Positions 1 to 7,784 of a DNA stretch of 48,670 bases are shown here, one piece after another. Within the stretch, counting starts at the first letter, position 1; each line of letters opens with the position of its first letter. The notes under the pieces are model-generated. The model worked only from the letters and a program-made list of their open reading frames with translations. It had not been told where the DNA came from and made no database searches. A program made the translations under genes and the position numbers. The DNA is taken from contig JAJZEC010000025.1 in NCBI GenBank assembly GCA_021805825.1, forward strand, positions 1-48,670, read 5' to 3'. Origin of the DNA: Pseudomonadota bacterium (GTDB taxonomy: Bacteria; Pseudomonadota; Gammaproteobacteria; Burkholderiales; Burkholderiaceae_C).

Positions 1-14
1 GTCTTGATGCCCAT
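1..14 (-). CDS. Transposase (IstA-like), first codons only
   Basis: On the minus strand an ATG at 14-12 follows a purine-rich GAGGG motif about 8 nt upstream and reads M-G-I-K before leaving the window. Its place about 110 bp inside the element end and its outward orientation suit the first gene of an IS21-type element. The protein is almost wholly outside the window, so the call rests on context. Confidence 0.4.
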
Positions 15-127
15 GGTGATCACCCTCGTTTCCTGCTCAAAAATCGAGCAGATTAGGTCAAACACCCTGGTCAGTTTTCGGTCGGCATCAGGCCCGTCAG
101 ATGGTCAGTTTTCAGTCGGCGTCAACA
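1..127 (-). mobile_element. End of an IS21-family-like insertion sequence
   Basis: The stretch carries two near-identical 22-bp direct repeats (69-90 and 103-124, 20/22 identical, 34 bp apart), both beginning GGTCAGTTTTC. On the minus strand the outer end starts TGTTGACGCCGACTG at 127. Multiple short repeats just inside a TG-starting terminus are typical of IS21-family ends. The boundary falls exactly where the vapC reading frame breaks. A hairpin (33-38 with 46-51) lies between the repeats and the transposase start. Only one end is visible, so the family call is by resemblance. Confidence 0.7.
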
Positions 128-454
128 CATCGGCTCGGTCAACGCCTGCGCGATCAGCATGCGATCGAAGGGATCCTGATGGTGTGGCGGCAACTCCGCG
201 ATCGCCGCGGCATGCTCGGGCTCGATGGCAAGCAGCCGATATCCGGAATCGCGGAAGTAGCGTAGGGCGTCGTGGCCCGACACAGGCATGTCGCCGCGGC
301 CGAGCCCGTGCTTGATCGTGATCTCCCAGATCGTCGCCGCACTGATCCAGACGGACGAGCGCGGCGAACTGATCAGTTCTCGAGCGCGCGTTGCGAGCCG
401 GGGACTGTCGGTGATGGCCCACAGCGCAACATGGGTATCCAGCAGCAGGTTCAT
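122..454 (-). pseudogene. vapC: VapC-like PIN-domain toxin, 3' end removed by IS insertion
   Basis: The 110-residue product starts MNLLLDTHVALW and contains WEI and DPFDRMLIAQAL, giving three acidic positions of a PIN-domain ribonuclease. Intact family members run to about 125-130 residues and end with one more strand carrying the fourth acidic residue; that part is absent. The last native codon is ATG (Met109). The next codons, TGT TGA, are the first bases of the IS terminus, so the insertion itself supplies Cys and the stop. The start codon overlaps the antitoxin stop by ATGA, the usual coupling of such pairs. RNase activity is probably lost or reduced. The PIN assignment is firm; loss of function is inference. 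Confidence 0.85.
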
Positions 455-699
455 GGTGCCGTCGAAACGCCGAAAAGCCGAGCCACCTCGTCGTTGTGCG
501 CGTCGATGTCGTCGGGGACTTCGAAACGGCCCTTGGCGATGCCAACACGCAGGCCCGGCGCCGGCTCACCCACCGCGACAAGCTTCGCTGCAGGCCGCCC
601 GTTGCGAGCGATCACGATTTCCCGTTCACGCCCTTGCTCGATGGCTTCGACCAGGCGCGACAACGAAGACTTGGCATCAAACATGTTGACGGTGTGCAC
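451..699 (-). CDS. vapB: Phd/YefM-family antitoxin (VapB-like)
   Basis: An 82-residue protein of the Phd/YefM antitoxin type. The N-terminal part (MHTVNMFDAKSSLSRLVEAI, then EIVIARNGRPAAKLV) is the usual DNA-binding and dimerisation fold, and the acidic C-terminal tail would wrap the toxin. The start is a GTG at 699 with a perfect AGGAGG 5 nt upstream. It overlaps the toxin gene by 4 nt. A TTAGCTAA palindrome at 745-752, just upstream, could be an autoregulatory operator. The antitoxin looks intact although the toxin is truncated. Confidence 0.85.
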   Translation of the reverse strand: MHTVNMFDAKSSLSRLVEAIEQGREREIVIARNGRPAAKLVAVGEPAPGLRVGIAKGRFEVPDDIDAHNDEVARLFGVSTAP

Positions 700-1000
700 G
701 GTGCCTCCTGGATCGCTGCAATCAAGGATCTATTCTAGTCTGGCTTAGCTAATTTGATGAGATCCTGTCGCTATGGGGACGGGGCGAGGGCCGCAATGCG
801 GATCAGGGGCATCCAGCGCGATCGTCCAGTGCCCAGTTTCGCCCTGATCGGCGAGCCACCCAGGGTGCCAGGCCTGTTCCCCGGTGTCCCTCGGGTGAAC
901 GGGGATGAACCGGCTGCATGGCAGGAGCCATGGGAGGGAGGTGCGCGGTCATCAAACGATATAGCAGATAAGTTTTAGAAAAACAAACTGTTTTACAGGT
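700..1000. other. Intergenic region between vapB and yeiH
   Basis: No gene could be supported. It holds the divergent upstream regions of vapB (minus) and yeiH (plus). Visible structures are the palindrome TTAGCTAA (745-752), a CRISPR-repeat-like split hairpin (874-912), a CATGGC/GCCATG hairpin (917-932), and an AT-rich inverted repeat GTTTT-AGA-AAAAC (972-984) just before the yeiH start that could be a regulator site. Confidence 0.5.
874..912 (+). repeat. CRISPR-repeat-like split hairpin
   Basis: The first 9 bases (CTGTTCCCC) and last 13 bases (CGGGGATGAACCG) resemble the two ends of type I-E CRISPR repeats, but about 10 extra bases sit between them. No second unit with regular spacing follows. 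It may be a degenerate repeat or chance similarity. Confidence 0.3.
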
Positions 1001-2098
1001 ATGAACGCCGTGGCGAAAATGCTCGTCATGACTTCCAGCCGCCATGCCTTCAGCTTCCTGCGCCAGCCCGGTCGACGCGGCGCCGGTTCCATACTGCCCG
1101 GCACCTTGCTGTGCCTTGTCGTCACTGCCGCCGCGACCGCCTTGCAGGCGCTTGAAGCGCGCTGCTTCGGTCGCGTCTGGCTGGAGGCCCTGGTGCTGGC
1201 CATCCTGCTGGGTACCGCGGTGCGTACGCTGTGGGCGCCGGGGCCACGCTGGAGCGCGGGCATCCAGTTCAGCGCCAAGACCCTGCTGGAAGTCGCCGTG
1301 GTGCTGCTGGGAGCCACCATCAGTGCGCGCATGATCCTGCAAGCCGGCGCGGGCTTGCTGCTGGGCATCGCGGGGGTCGTGTTCCTGGCCATCGGCGTGA
1401 GCTACACGCTCGGCAGGCTGTTCGGCCTGTCGCACCATATGTCGACCCTGATCGCCTGCGGCAACTCGATCTGCGGCAACTCGGCGATCGCCGCGGTGGC
1501 TCCGGTGATCGGTGCCGAAAGCGACGACGTCGGCGCCTCGATCGCGTTCACCGCGGTGCTCGGTGTCCTGGTCGTGCTCGTGCTGCCGGCGCTGGCCGAC
1601 TCGGCGCACATGGATCCCCGCATGTTCGGCGTGTTCGCGGGAATGACCGTCTACGCGGTGCCGCAGGTGCTCGCGGCCACCGCCCCGGTGAGCCAGGTGG
1701 CGGTGCAGGTCGGCACCTTCGTCAAGCTGGTGCGGGTGCTGATGCTGGGCCCCGTCGTGCTTTCGTTGTCGCTGGCGGGGCGTGGTCGCGATCGCGCTCG
1801 TGAGGCCGCCGCGGGCATGCCCGGGCTGGGCAAGCTGCTGCCATGGTTCATCATCGGTTTCCTGGTGCTGGTCGGCGCGCGTTCAGCGCAGCTGATTCCC
1901 GCCGTGCTGCTCGGCCCGCTGTCCGCGGTCTCGACCTGGCTGACCATCGTTTCCATGGCTGCGCTCGGCCTGGGCGTCGATGTGCGTGCCATTGCAAAGG
2001 CAGGACCGCGGGTCACGGCCGTGGTGTCGCTGTCCCTGCTCGTGCTGGGCGCGGTGTCGTGGATCATGATCCACTGGATGCACCTCGGCGCGCGCTGA
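1001..2098 (+). CDS. yeiH: YeiH-family putative sulfate exporter
   Basis: A 365-residue hydrophobic protein with about ten predicted membrane helices. It has the family hallmark GNSICGNSAIAAVAPVIGA around residues 157-175 and a conserved C-terminal LTIVSMAALGLGVDVR. The family (UPF0324, TIGR00698) is annotated as putative sulfate export in the inner membrane; E. coli yeiH sits beside a LysR regulator, but none is adjacent here. The ATG at 1001 has only a weak ACAGG ribosome site; ATGs at 1019 and 1028 are alternatives. An AT-rich inverted repeat at 972-984 may bind a regulator. Substrate is unproven even for the family. Confidence 0.85.
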   Translation: MNAVAKMLVMTSSRHAFSFLRQPGRRGAGSILPGTLLCLVVTAAATALQALEARCFGRVWLEALVLAILLGTAVRTLWAPGPRWSAGIQFSAKTLLEVAVVLLGATISARMILQAGAGLLLGIAGVVFLAIGVSYTLGRLFGLSHHMSTLIACGNSICGNSAIAAVAPVIGAESDDVGASIAFTAVLGVLVVLVLPALADSAHMDPRMFGVFAGMTVYAVPQVLAATAPVSQVAVQVGTFVKLVRVLMLGPVVLSLSLAGRGRDRAREAAAGMPGLGKLLPWFIIGFLVLVGARSAQLIPAVLLGPLSAVSTWLTIVSMAALGLGVDVRAIAKAGPRVTAVVSLSLLVLGAVSWIMIHWMHLGAR

Positions 2099-2432
2099 AG
2101 TGTTCCCCGCGCGAGCGGGGCTGAGCCGAATCCATGCAATCCCTGCATGGCGCGAGCACGTGATCGGGTGCGGCGGCCCGAAGGATCATCGGGGATGAGG
2201 GCGTGCCTCCAACCGAAGCCACAAGCCACAAGCCTGGGGCGTTTTGCGTGCGTCGTGCGCGGTCGGCGCAAGCGCCCGCAAGCGCGCGGATTCGGCTTTG
2301 TGCCGGCGCCGAAATATTCGGTGACAACTACCCTCGGCTGCCTGTCGCCGGCGCGTGCCGCGCCTTCGTTCTCAGGCAAGCGGCAGACCCCGCGCGCTGC
2401 CGCGTTCTCCATTCGTCCGCCAAGGAGTCATC
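2099..2432. other. Intergenic region after yeiH
   Basis: About 330 bp with no supportable gene. It contains the CRISPR-repeat-like hairpin at 2100-2128, a second perfect hairpin CCATGCA-ATCCC-TGCATGG (2132-2150), and a small CCGAA/TTCGG dyad near 2308-2320. The ribosome site CAAGGAG of the next gene lies at 2421-2427. A promoter for the downstream four-gene operon must lie here, but no clear -10/-35 pair could be picked. Confidence 0.5.
2100..2128 (+). repeat. Solitary type I-E CRISPR-repeat-like unit
   Basis: A 29-bp unit beginning at the last base of the line that ends yeiH. It matches the common type I-E repeat pattern (GTGTTCCCCGCGCGAGCGGGG then ATGAACCG) at 27 of 29 positions; the tail reads CTGAGCCG. 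The core is a perfect CCCCGC/GCGGGG hairpin with a GCGA loop. There is no second unit about 61 bp away and no cas gene in the window. It may act as a rho-independent-like hairpin after yeiH, although no T-tract follows. Confidence 0.5.
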
Positions 2433-2777
2433 ATGAAGCACCCGAGCCTTGCTCTCCATCGCATGCTGGCCCTCGCGCTGGGCCTGGCTGCCTTGGGCAT
2501 TGCCACGGCCGCGCAGGCCGAAAACCCTTGGGAGGGTGCGCACCCCCGACGGGAACAGGTGTGGGATCGCGCCGGCAACCTGCAGCGCCGCATCGGCCAG
2601 GAGCGCAATGCGGGCGACCTGGCTCCGGCCCGCGCCCACGCGCTGTGGCTGCAGGTGCAGAGCGTGCGCCGGCAGGAGCAGGCGATGGCCGCGGTCAATG
2701 GCGGTTACCTGACCCCGGAACAGCAAACTGCGCTGAACCAGGAGGAGGATCTGATCAGCCGGAGGATCGGCACGTGA
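2433..2777 (+). CDS. Small exported protein of unknown function
   Basis: A 114-residue protein not assigned to a family. A clear Sec signal peptide (about residues 1-29, with A-x-A before ENPWEG) is followed by a charged, probably helical periplasmic part rich in Arg, Gln and Glu (HPRREQVWDRAGNLQRRIGQ). The ATG at 2433 has the ribosome site CAAGGAG 5 nt upstream. It overlaps the next gene by 4 nt (GTGA), so it is translationally coupled to the small lipoprotein and, through it, to the DUF1800 and DUF1501 genes. A helper role in that operon is inference. Confidence 0.75.
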   Translation: MKHPSLALHRMLALALGLAALGIATAAQAENPWEGAHPRREQVWDRAGNLQRRIGQERNAGDLAPARAHALWLQVQSVRRQEQAMAAVNGGYLTPEQQTALNQEEDLISRRIGT

Positions 2778-2968
2778 CGCGCATCCTGCGGAGCCTGCGG
2801 CTCGCAGCGCTCGCCGCTGCAGCTGCCGCGATGCTCAGCGCATGCTATGTCGTCCCGGCGCGCCCGGTGGCCGCGGTCGTGGTTCGTCCGGCCCGGGCCG
2901 CATGCTGGCACCGCGGCTGGTGGGGGCCGTGGGGATGGCACCCCGGGCATTGGGGAGTCTGCCGATGA
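2774..2968 (+). CDS. Small lipoprotein, Trp/His-rich tail
   Basis: A 64-residue predicted lipoprotein. The GTG start at 2774 overlaps the previous stop and is preceded by GGAGGA. The lipobox LSAC is near residue 24. The short mature part is hydrophobic Ala/Val/Pro, then rich in Trp, Gly and His (GWWGPWGWHPGHWG), which suggests surface or metal contact. It overlaps the next gene by ATGA. Function is unknown; small Trp/His-rich lipoproteins of this sort are common in proteobacteria and poorly studied. Confidence 0.65.
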   Translation: MTRILRSLRLAALAAAAAAMLSACYVVPARPVAAVVVRPARAACWHRGWWGPWGWHPGHWGVCR

Positions 2969-4602
2969 GCGCCTTGCGCCGCTTCGCGTTGCCAGCCTGG
3001 GCCTGCGCGCTGACGCTGCTGGCGGCCTGCTCCGCGCAAGGCGCGGTGCCCAGGGCCGCCTCCACAGCGCTTGCACCTGACCCCAGCCTCGATGCCGCGG
3101 CGCGCGCCCATCCGGTGGCCTTTCTCGACCGCCTGGGCTGGGGCGCCGATGCCCGGGAGTTGCGCCAGCTGCGGCGGGAGGGCGCGACGCGCTTCCTGGA
3201 TGCGCAATTGCGGCCGGGGGCGGGGACGGCGCTGCCGGCGGCGTTGGCCAGCCTTCCTGCGCCCGCGCCGCTGCAGGATTGGCTGCCCTCGATGGTGGCG
3301 CGCTTGCGGCGCGATCGCATGCACGTGCGCGCTGCGGCGGATCCGTCCTCCTCCATGCGCGGATCTGCGGTCGCGCAGGATCCGCAGGCTCGGCTGAAAG
3401 CCTTGCAGCAGCGCAGGAACGCGCGCACACGCCAGGCCATGGCACGGCAGCTGCTGCTGGACGTGTACGCCCGCAACCAGTTGCAGCAGCGGCTGACCTG
3501 GTTCTGGATGAATCACTTCAACGTGTTCCGCGGCGGCCTCGTCGGGCCCATGATGGCCGATTACGAGCAGCGGGTGATCGCTCCGCACGCGCTGGGGCAT
3601 TTCCGTGACCTGCTGCAGGCGACGATGTTCTCGCCGCAGATGCTGCTCTATCTGAACAACGCGCAGAACGCGCGCGGCCACATCAACGAGAACTACGCCC
3701 GCGAGCTCATGGAGCTGCACACCCTGGGCGTGGGAGCCGGCTACACGCAGGCGGACGTCACCAACCTGGCCCATGTGCTGACCGGGCTGGGCGTCGATCT
3801 GTTGAACCGGCCGCTTCGCGTGCGGCCTGCCTGGCGCGATCTGGTGTGGCGCAAAGGCCTGGTGGTGTTCAACCCGGCGCGCCACGACCCCCAGCCCGAG
3901 GTGGTGCTGGGCCATACCCTGCAGGGCCGGGGTGTGGGCGAGATCGAGCAGGTGGTGACCCTGCTGGCCGCCGATCCGGCGACGGCCCGGCACCTGAGCT
4001 TCGAACTGGCGCAGTATTTCGTCGCCGACCACCCCGACCCGGCGATGGTCGCGGCGATGGTGCGCACCTGGCGACGCAGCGACGGAGACATCGCCGCCGT
4101 GCTGCGCACCATGTTCCGCAGTCCGCAGTTCATCGCCAGCCTGGGGCAGCCGCAATTCAAGGATCCGATGCGTTACGTGCTGTCGGCGGTGCGCGCCAGC
4201 GTGGGCGACCGCATCATCCGCAACCCGCAGCCGCTGCTGGGCATGCTGGTACGCCTGGGAGAGCCGCTGTACGGACGCAGCACCCCCGATGGCTACCCCA
4301 TCGACGGCGGCGCCTGGGACAGCCCCGGGCAACTGACCACGCGCTTCCAGATCGCTCGCCAGTTCGGCGCGGGGGCGCCGGGGCTTTTCAGCTGCGCGCC
4401 CGCGGATCGGGCCGCGCCGGGCGCGGCCGACACGCCTTGCCGGCGCCGCCGCGTTCGCGCTCCCGAGCTTGCGCACAGCGCGGTGTTCCTGGCTGCCCGG
4501 CCCGTGCTCAGGCCGGCAACCCTGCAGGCACTCGCCCAGGTGCACCAACGATTCCGCTGGAACGCACTGTGGCTGGCATCGCCTGAATTCATGAACGACT
4601 GA
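2965..4602 (+). CDS. DUF1800 family lipoprotein
   Basis: A 545-residue protein with a lipoprotein-type signal (LTLLAAC at the cleavage site). It shows the typical DUF1800 order: a short N-terminal HPVAFLDRLGWGA segment, LTWFWMNHFNVF (about residues 178-189), then NENYARELMELHTLGVG and the following YTQADVTNLAHVLTG. These proteins are exported or surface-attached, of unknown biochemical role, and are almost always paired with a DUF1501 protein, as here. The start is set by the ATGA overlap with the upstream lipoprotein. Part of the C-terminal Pro/Arg-rich section (about residues 470-505) looks loosely structured. Confidence 0.85.
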   Translation: MSALRRFALPAWACALTLLAACSAQGAVPRAASTALAPDPSLDAAARAHPVAFLDRLGWGADARELRQLRREGATRFLDAQLRPGAGTALPAALASLPAPAPLQDWLPSMVARLRRDRMHVRAAADPSSSMRGSAVAQDPQARLKALQQRRNARTRQAMARQLLLDVYARNQLQQRLTWFWMNHFNVFRGGLVGPMMADYEQRVIAPHALGHFRDLLQATMFSPQMLLYLNNAQNARGHINENYARELMELHTLGVGAGYTQADVTNLAHVLTGLGVDLLNRPLRVRPAWRDLVWRKGLVVFNPARHDPQPEVVLGHTLQGRGVGEIEQVVTLLAADPATARHLSFELAQYFVADHPDPAMVAAMVRTWRRSDGDIAAVLRTMFRSPQFIASLGQPQFKDPMRYVLSAVRASVGDRIIRNPQPLLGMLVRLGEPLYGRSTPDGYPIDGGAWDSPGQLTTRFQIARQFGAGAPGLFSCAPADRAAPGAADTPCRRRRVRAPELAHSAVFLAARPVLRPATLQALAQVHQRFRWNALWLASPEFMND

Positions 4603-4631
4603 GTCCGGAACCATCCGGAGGGAGGGTGATC

Positions 4632-5840
4632 ATGCAACGTCGAGCCTTCGTTCGCGCCGCCGCGGCCTCGCTGGCTCTGCCGATGGCCAGGCTGTGGGCA
4701 GCCCCCGTGCCGGGAAGTCCGAAATTCATCCTGGTGTTCCTGCGCGGTGCCTATGACGCGGCCAACGTGCTGATCCCCTACGCCAGCGACTTCTACTACG
4801 AGGCGCGGCCGCACATCGCGGTGCCCCGGCCCGGGAGCGGGGACGACGCGGCCGTCGCGCTCGACGCCGACTGGGCGCTGCACCCGGCGCTGCGTGGCAG
4901 CCTGCTGCCGCTGTGGCAGGCGGGCCAGCTGGCCTTCGTGCCTTTCGCGGGCACCCGCGACCTCAGCCGCAGCCACTTCGAGACGCAGGATCACATCGAG
5001 CTCGGCCAGGGATCGACCGCGCGCGACTACAACGACGGCTTCCTCAATCGCCTGCTGCTGCAACTGCATGGCGATGTCCGTCCGATGGCCTTCAGCGCGC
5101 AGCTTCCCTTGTCCTTGCGTGGCCCGCGGCGTGTGCCCAACATGGCCGTCGCGCAGGCTGGTCGCGGCGCCGTCGGGCCCCGTCAGCAGGCCCTGCTCGA
5201 GACGATGTGGAGCGACACGGCGCAGGAAGGCTCGGTGCGCGAGGGCTTCGCCGTGCAGGCCACGGTGCGCCGCGACATGCACGCTTCTGCGTGGAGCCAG
5301 GAGATGCGCGCGGCAAGCCGCGGCGCCGTGGCTCCGGAGGGATTCGTCGGCGAGGCGGCGCGCATCGGCACGCTGATGCGCGACAGTTTCGACATCGGCT
5401 TCGTCGACGTCGGCGGATGGGATACGCATGTCTTCGAAGCGGGCGCCAACGGCTCCCAGGGTCAGCTGGCCACCAAGCTGCGTTCGCTGGGGGATGGCCT
5501 GGCCACGCTGCGCCAAGCGCTGGGGCCAGCCTGGCGAGACACCACGGTGGTGGTGCTCAGCGAGTTCGGCCGCACCTTCCGCGAGAACGGCAACCGAGGC
5601 ACCGACCACGGCCACGGCAGCGTCTACTGGGTGCTGGGCGGGGGAGTGCGCGGGGGGCGCATCGTCGGCGAGCAGGTCGCGTTGTCGCCAGCCACGTTGA
5701 ACCAGAATCGCGACTACCCGGTGCTGAGCAACGATCGCGATCTGCTGGGGGCCTTGTTCGGCCGCCTCTGGGGCTTGCGCGCGCAGCAGCTGCAGTCCGT
5801 GTTCCCCGACAGTCGGCCGCTCGACCTGCGCCTGCTGTGA
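4632..5840 (+). CDS. DUF1501 family exported protein
   Basis: A 402-residue partner of the DUF1800 protein. It begins MQRRAFVRAAAASLALPMARLW, a signal with an RR pair that could be Tat or Sec. The family belongs to the alkaline-phosphatase/sulfatase-like superfamily. Visible signatures are FLRGAYDAANVLIPY, SRSHFETQDHIELGQG, DVGGWDTH and the C-terminal SEFGRTFRENGNRGTDHGHG. The ATG at 4632 has GGAGGG 5 nt upstream; a GTG at 4626 in the same frame is less well placed. The gene lies 29 nt after the DUF1800 gene. Substrate unknown. Confidence 0.85.
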   Translation: MQRRAFVRAAAASLALPMARLWAAPVPGSPKFILVFLRGAYDAANVLIPYASDFYYEARPHIAVPRPGSGDDAAVALDADWALHPALRGSLLPLWQAGQLAFVPFAGTRDLSRSHFETQDHIELGQGSTARDYNDGFLNRLLLQLHGDVRPMAFSAQLPLSLRGPRRVPNMAVAQAGRGAVGPRQQALLETMWSDTAQEGSVREGFAVQATVRRDMHASAWSQEMRAASRGAVAPEGFVGEAARIGTLMRDSFDIGFVDVGGWDTHVFEAGANGSQGQLATKLRSLGDGLATLRQALGPAWRDTTVVVLSEFGRTFRENGNRGTDHGHGSVYWVLGGGVRGGRIVGEQVALSPATLNQNRDYPVLSNDRDLLGALFGRLWGLRAQQLQSVFPDSRPLDLRLL

Positions 5841-6125
5841 AGCAGGCGCTCGCCCGCCCGCGGTGCGCGTTTCATGTCTTGACGTATCGAAAGTGAGCAA
5901 TCGTGACTTTTGCTCCCGCGAATGCGGGGGCTGAGCGGTCTCGCAGGGCCTCCGAGCGCCGCCAAGGCCCCGCGAAGAACCGTGAAAACCCTTTCTCTGT
6001 CGATTTCGATGTCTTTTTCAGTCATTTGCGATATGTGACAGTAACCCTTGTTTGCACAAGAATCGACGGGTATCACCACCCCGTACGATCGGAGTCACGG
6101 TTCCCATGCGGAATCGGCGCAAGCA
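5841..6125. other. Intergenic region before the two-partner secretion cluster
   Basis: Contains a hairpin at 5912-5938 (GCTCCCGCGAATGCGGGGG then CTGAGCGG) close in sequence to the CRISPR-like unit at 2100-2128. The rest is AT-richer than its surroundings around 5990-6060 and probably holds the promoter of the transporter gene, but no unambiguous -10/-35 pair was found. Confidence 0.4.
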
Positions 6126-7769
6126 ATGCACGTATCGAGACGACTGCCCATGCCCGCCCTGGACTTCGGGTTCGGCGAAGGCCGAAGACCTTGGCTGGCC
6201 CCTGCGGTGCTGGCCTGTCTTGCCTGGTCTTGCCTGAGTACGGCCGCGGCGGCATCGCCGGCCCAGGCCTATGTGTACCGCGTCGACGGCAATACGCTGC
6301 TCCGTGACGCGCAGATCGCGCAGGCCCTCAAGGGGGTGCCGGTAGGCGCCGGCTTGCAGGCCATTCGGCAGGCCGCGCAGCGCCTGCAGCTGGCGTACCG
6401 CGAGGCCGGCTATGGCACCGTGGTCGTGCAGGTTCCCCCGCAGACCATATTGCATCACGAGATTCACCTGCGGGTGATCGAGGGTAGGCTGAGCCAGGTC
6501 GATGTCGCGGGGCTGCGAGCATTCAGCCGTGCGAACGTACTGCGCGGCCTGCCGGCGTTGCGGTTGGGACGGGTGCCGAACCTGGCCGCGCTGGACAGCG
6601 AGTTGCTGATGGACAACGAAAACCCGGCGAAGTCGGTGCGCGTGGTGTTCCAGCCCGGGCAGCGGCTCGGTCAGGTCGATTCCCTGGTCGTCGTGCGCGA
6701 GCGCCCGATCCGGCAGTGGGCCCTGGGCTTCGACAACACCGGTAATTCGGCCACCGGAACCACGCGCGCGACCCTGGCCTACAGGGACGCCAATGTGCTC
6801 GACAGCGACAGCGTGCTGCGCCTGCGGCTGCAGGCATCGACGGATCGGCCCGCCGACGCGGCCAGCCTCAGCACGACCTTGCGCCAGCCCTTGTACGACC
6901 GGCACACCTTCCTGGAATGGTCGGCGCTGCTCTCCAACACCGCCGACCAGCCGATTTCCACGCCTGCCGGCGAGCTGCGCTTCACCGGCAAGGGCTACTC
7001 GGCCGGCGTGCGCGCGCTGTGGCTGCAACCTCTGCTCGGGCGCTACCGGCAGGAATTCTTCGTCGGGGTCGACGCCAGGCGCTACCGCAACAACTGCTCG
7101 CTGGGAAGCTTCGGCGCCGCCGGCTGCGGCGCGGCCGGCGTCTCGCTCGACGTGCTGCCGCTTTCGCTGGGCTACCAGCTGCAGCGCATCGGCGGCCCGA
7201 TGGCGCAGGTGCGTCTGGTGCAGAACCTCCCGGTGGGCAGCGCTGGTGACCAGGCCGCCTTCGACGCAGCGCGTCCAGGCTCCAGCAGCCGCTACCGCCT
7301 GTTGCGACTGGACGCGGGCGGGCGTCACGGCCTGGCGGCGCAGCGCCGCATCGATTGGCGCGTGGATGCGCAGTACAGCGCGCAGCCGCTGGTCTTCGCG
7401 GAACAGTTCGGCGTCGGCGGCGCGCGCAGCGTGCGCGGCTATCCGCAGACCGCGCTGGTCGGCGATTCCGGCGCGTCGGGCAGCCTGCAATTCAGCTTGC
7501 CGCTGGCGCAGCCCGACCGCGGGCGCCAGGGCGTGGCGGAGGCCTTGCGTGCGGTCACCTTCGTCGACGCCGGCACGGTGTCGGATCGCGAGGGCGTCGA
7601 GTGCCAGGCGGGCCGAACCCGCTGCAGCATCTGGGGAGCAGGGTTCGGGCTGCGCATGCGCATTCAGGCAGCGACGCTACGCATGGATCTGGCGCGCGCC
7701 GGCGCGACCGTGGCCGGCACGCAGCGCGGCGACTGGCGGGTGCATGTGGCGATCCGCTTCGCGCTCTGA
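6126..7769 (+). CDS. Two-partner secretion outer-membrane transporter (ShlB/FhaC/HecB family)
   Basis: A 547-residue TpsB-type Omp85 protein that should thread the downstream exoprotein through the outer membrane. After a signal peptide (about residues 9-41, ending near AAAASPAQA) come a POTRA-type domain (about 42-120, with AYREAGYGTVVVQVPPQ) and HLRVIEGRLSQVDV, then a barrel. The VRGY motif of the lid-lock loop is near residue 436. It ends in a typical aromatic or hydrophobic outer-membrane C-terminus (VAIRFAL). The ATG at 6126 has no good ribosome site; 6150 is an alternative. It is 15 nt from the exoprotein gene, so the two form one transcript. Confidence 0.9.
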   Translation: MHVSRRLPMPALDFGFGEGRRPWLAPAVLACLAWSCLSTAAAASPAQAYVYRVDGNTLLRDAQIAQALKGVPVGAGLQAIRQAAQRLQLAYREAGYGTVVVQVPPQTILHHEIHLRVIEGRLSQVDVAGLRAFSRANVLRGLPALRLGRVPNLAALDSELLMDNENPAKSVRVVFQPGQRLGQVDSLVVVRERPIRQWALGFDNTGNSATGTTRATLAYRDANVLDSDSVLRLRLQASTDRPADAASLSTTLRQPLYDRHTFLEWSALLSNTADQPISTPAGELRFTGKGYSAGVRALWLQPLLGRYRQEFFVGVDARRYRNNCSLGSFGAAGCGAAGVSLDVLPLSLGYQLQRIGGPMAQVRLVQNLPVGSAGDQAAFDAARPGSSSRYRLLRLDAGGRHGLAAQRRIDWRVDAQYSAQPLVFAEQFGVGGARSVRGYPQTALVGDSGASGSLQFSLPLAQPDRGRQGVAEALRAVTFVDAGTVSDREGVECQAGRTRCSIWGAGFGLRMRIQAATLRMDLARAGATVAGTQRGDWRVHVAIRFAL

Positions 7770-7784
7770 TCGAGGAGGAACGGT

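Noticed and set aside
754-978. A 74-codon plus-strand frame upstream of yeiH
   Set aside because: No recognisable domain and no good ribosome site; the region looks regulatory.
2100-2230. A CRISPR array starting with the type I-E-like unit
   Set aside because: No second repeat occurs at a regular distance and there are no cas genes; only a solitary unit can be claimed.
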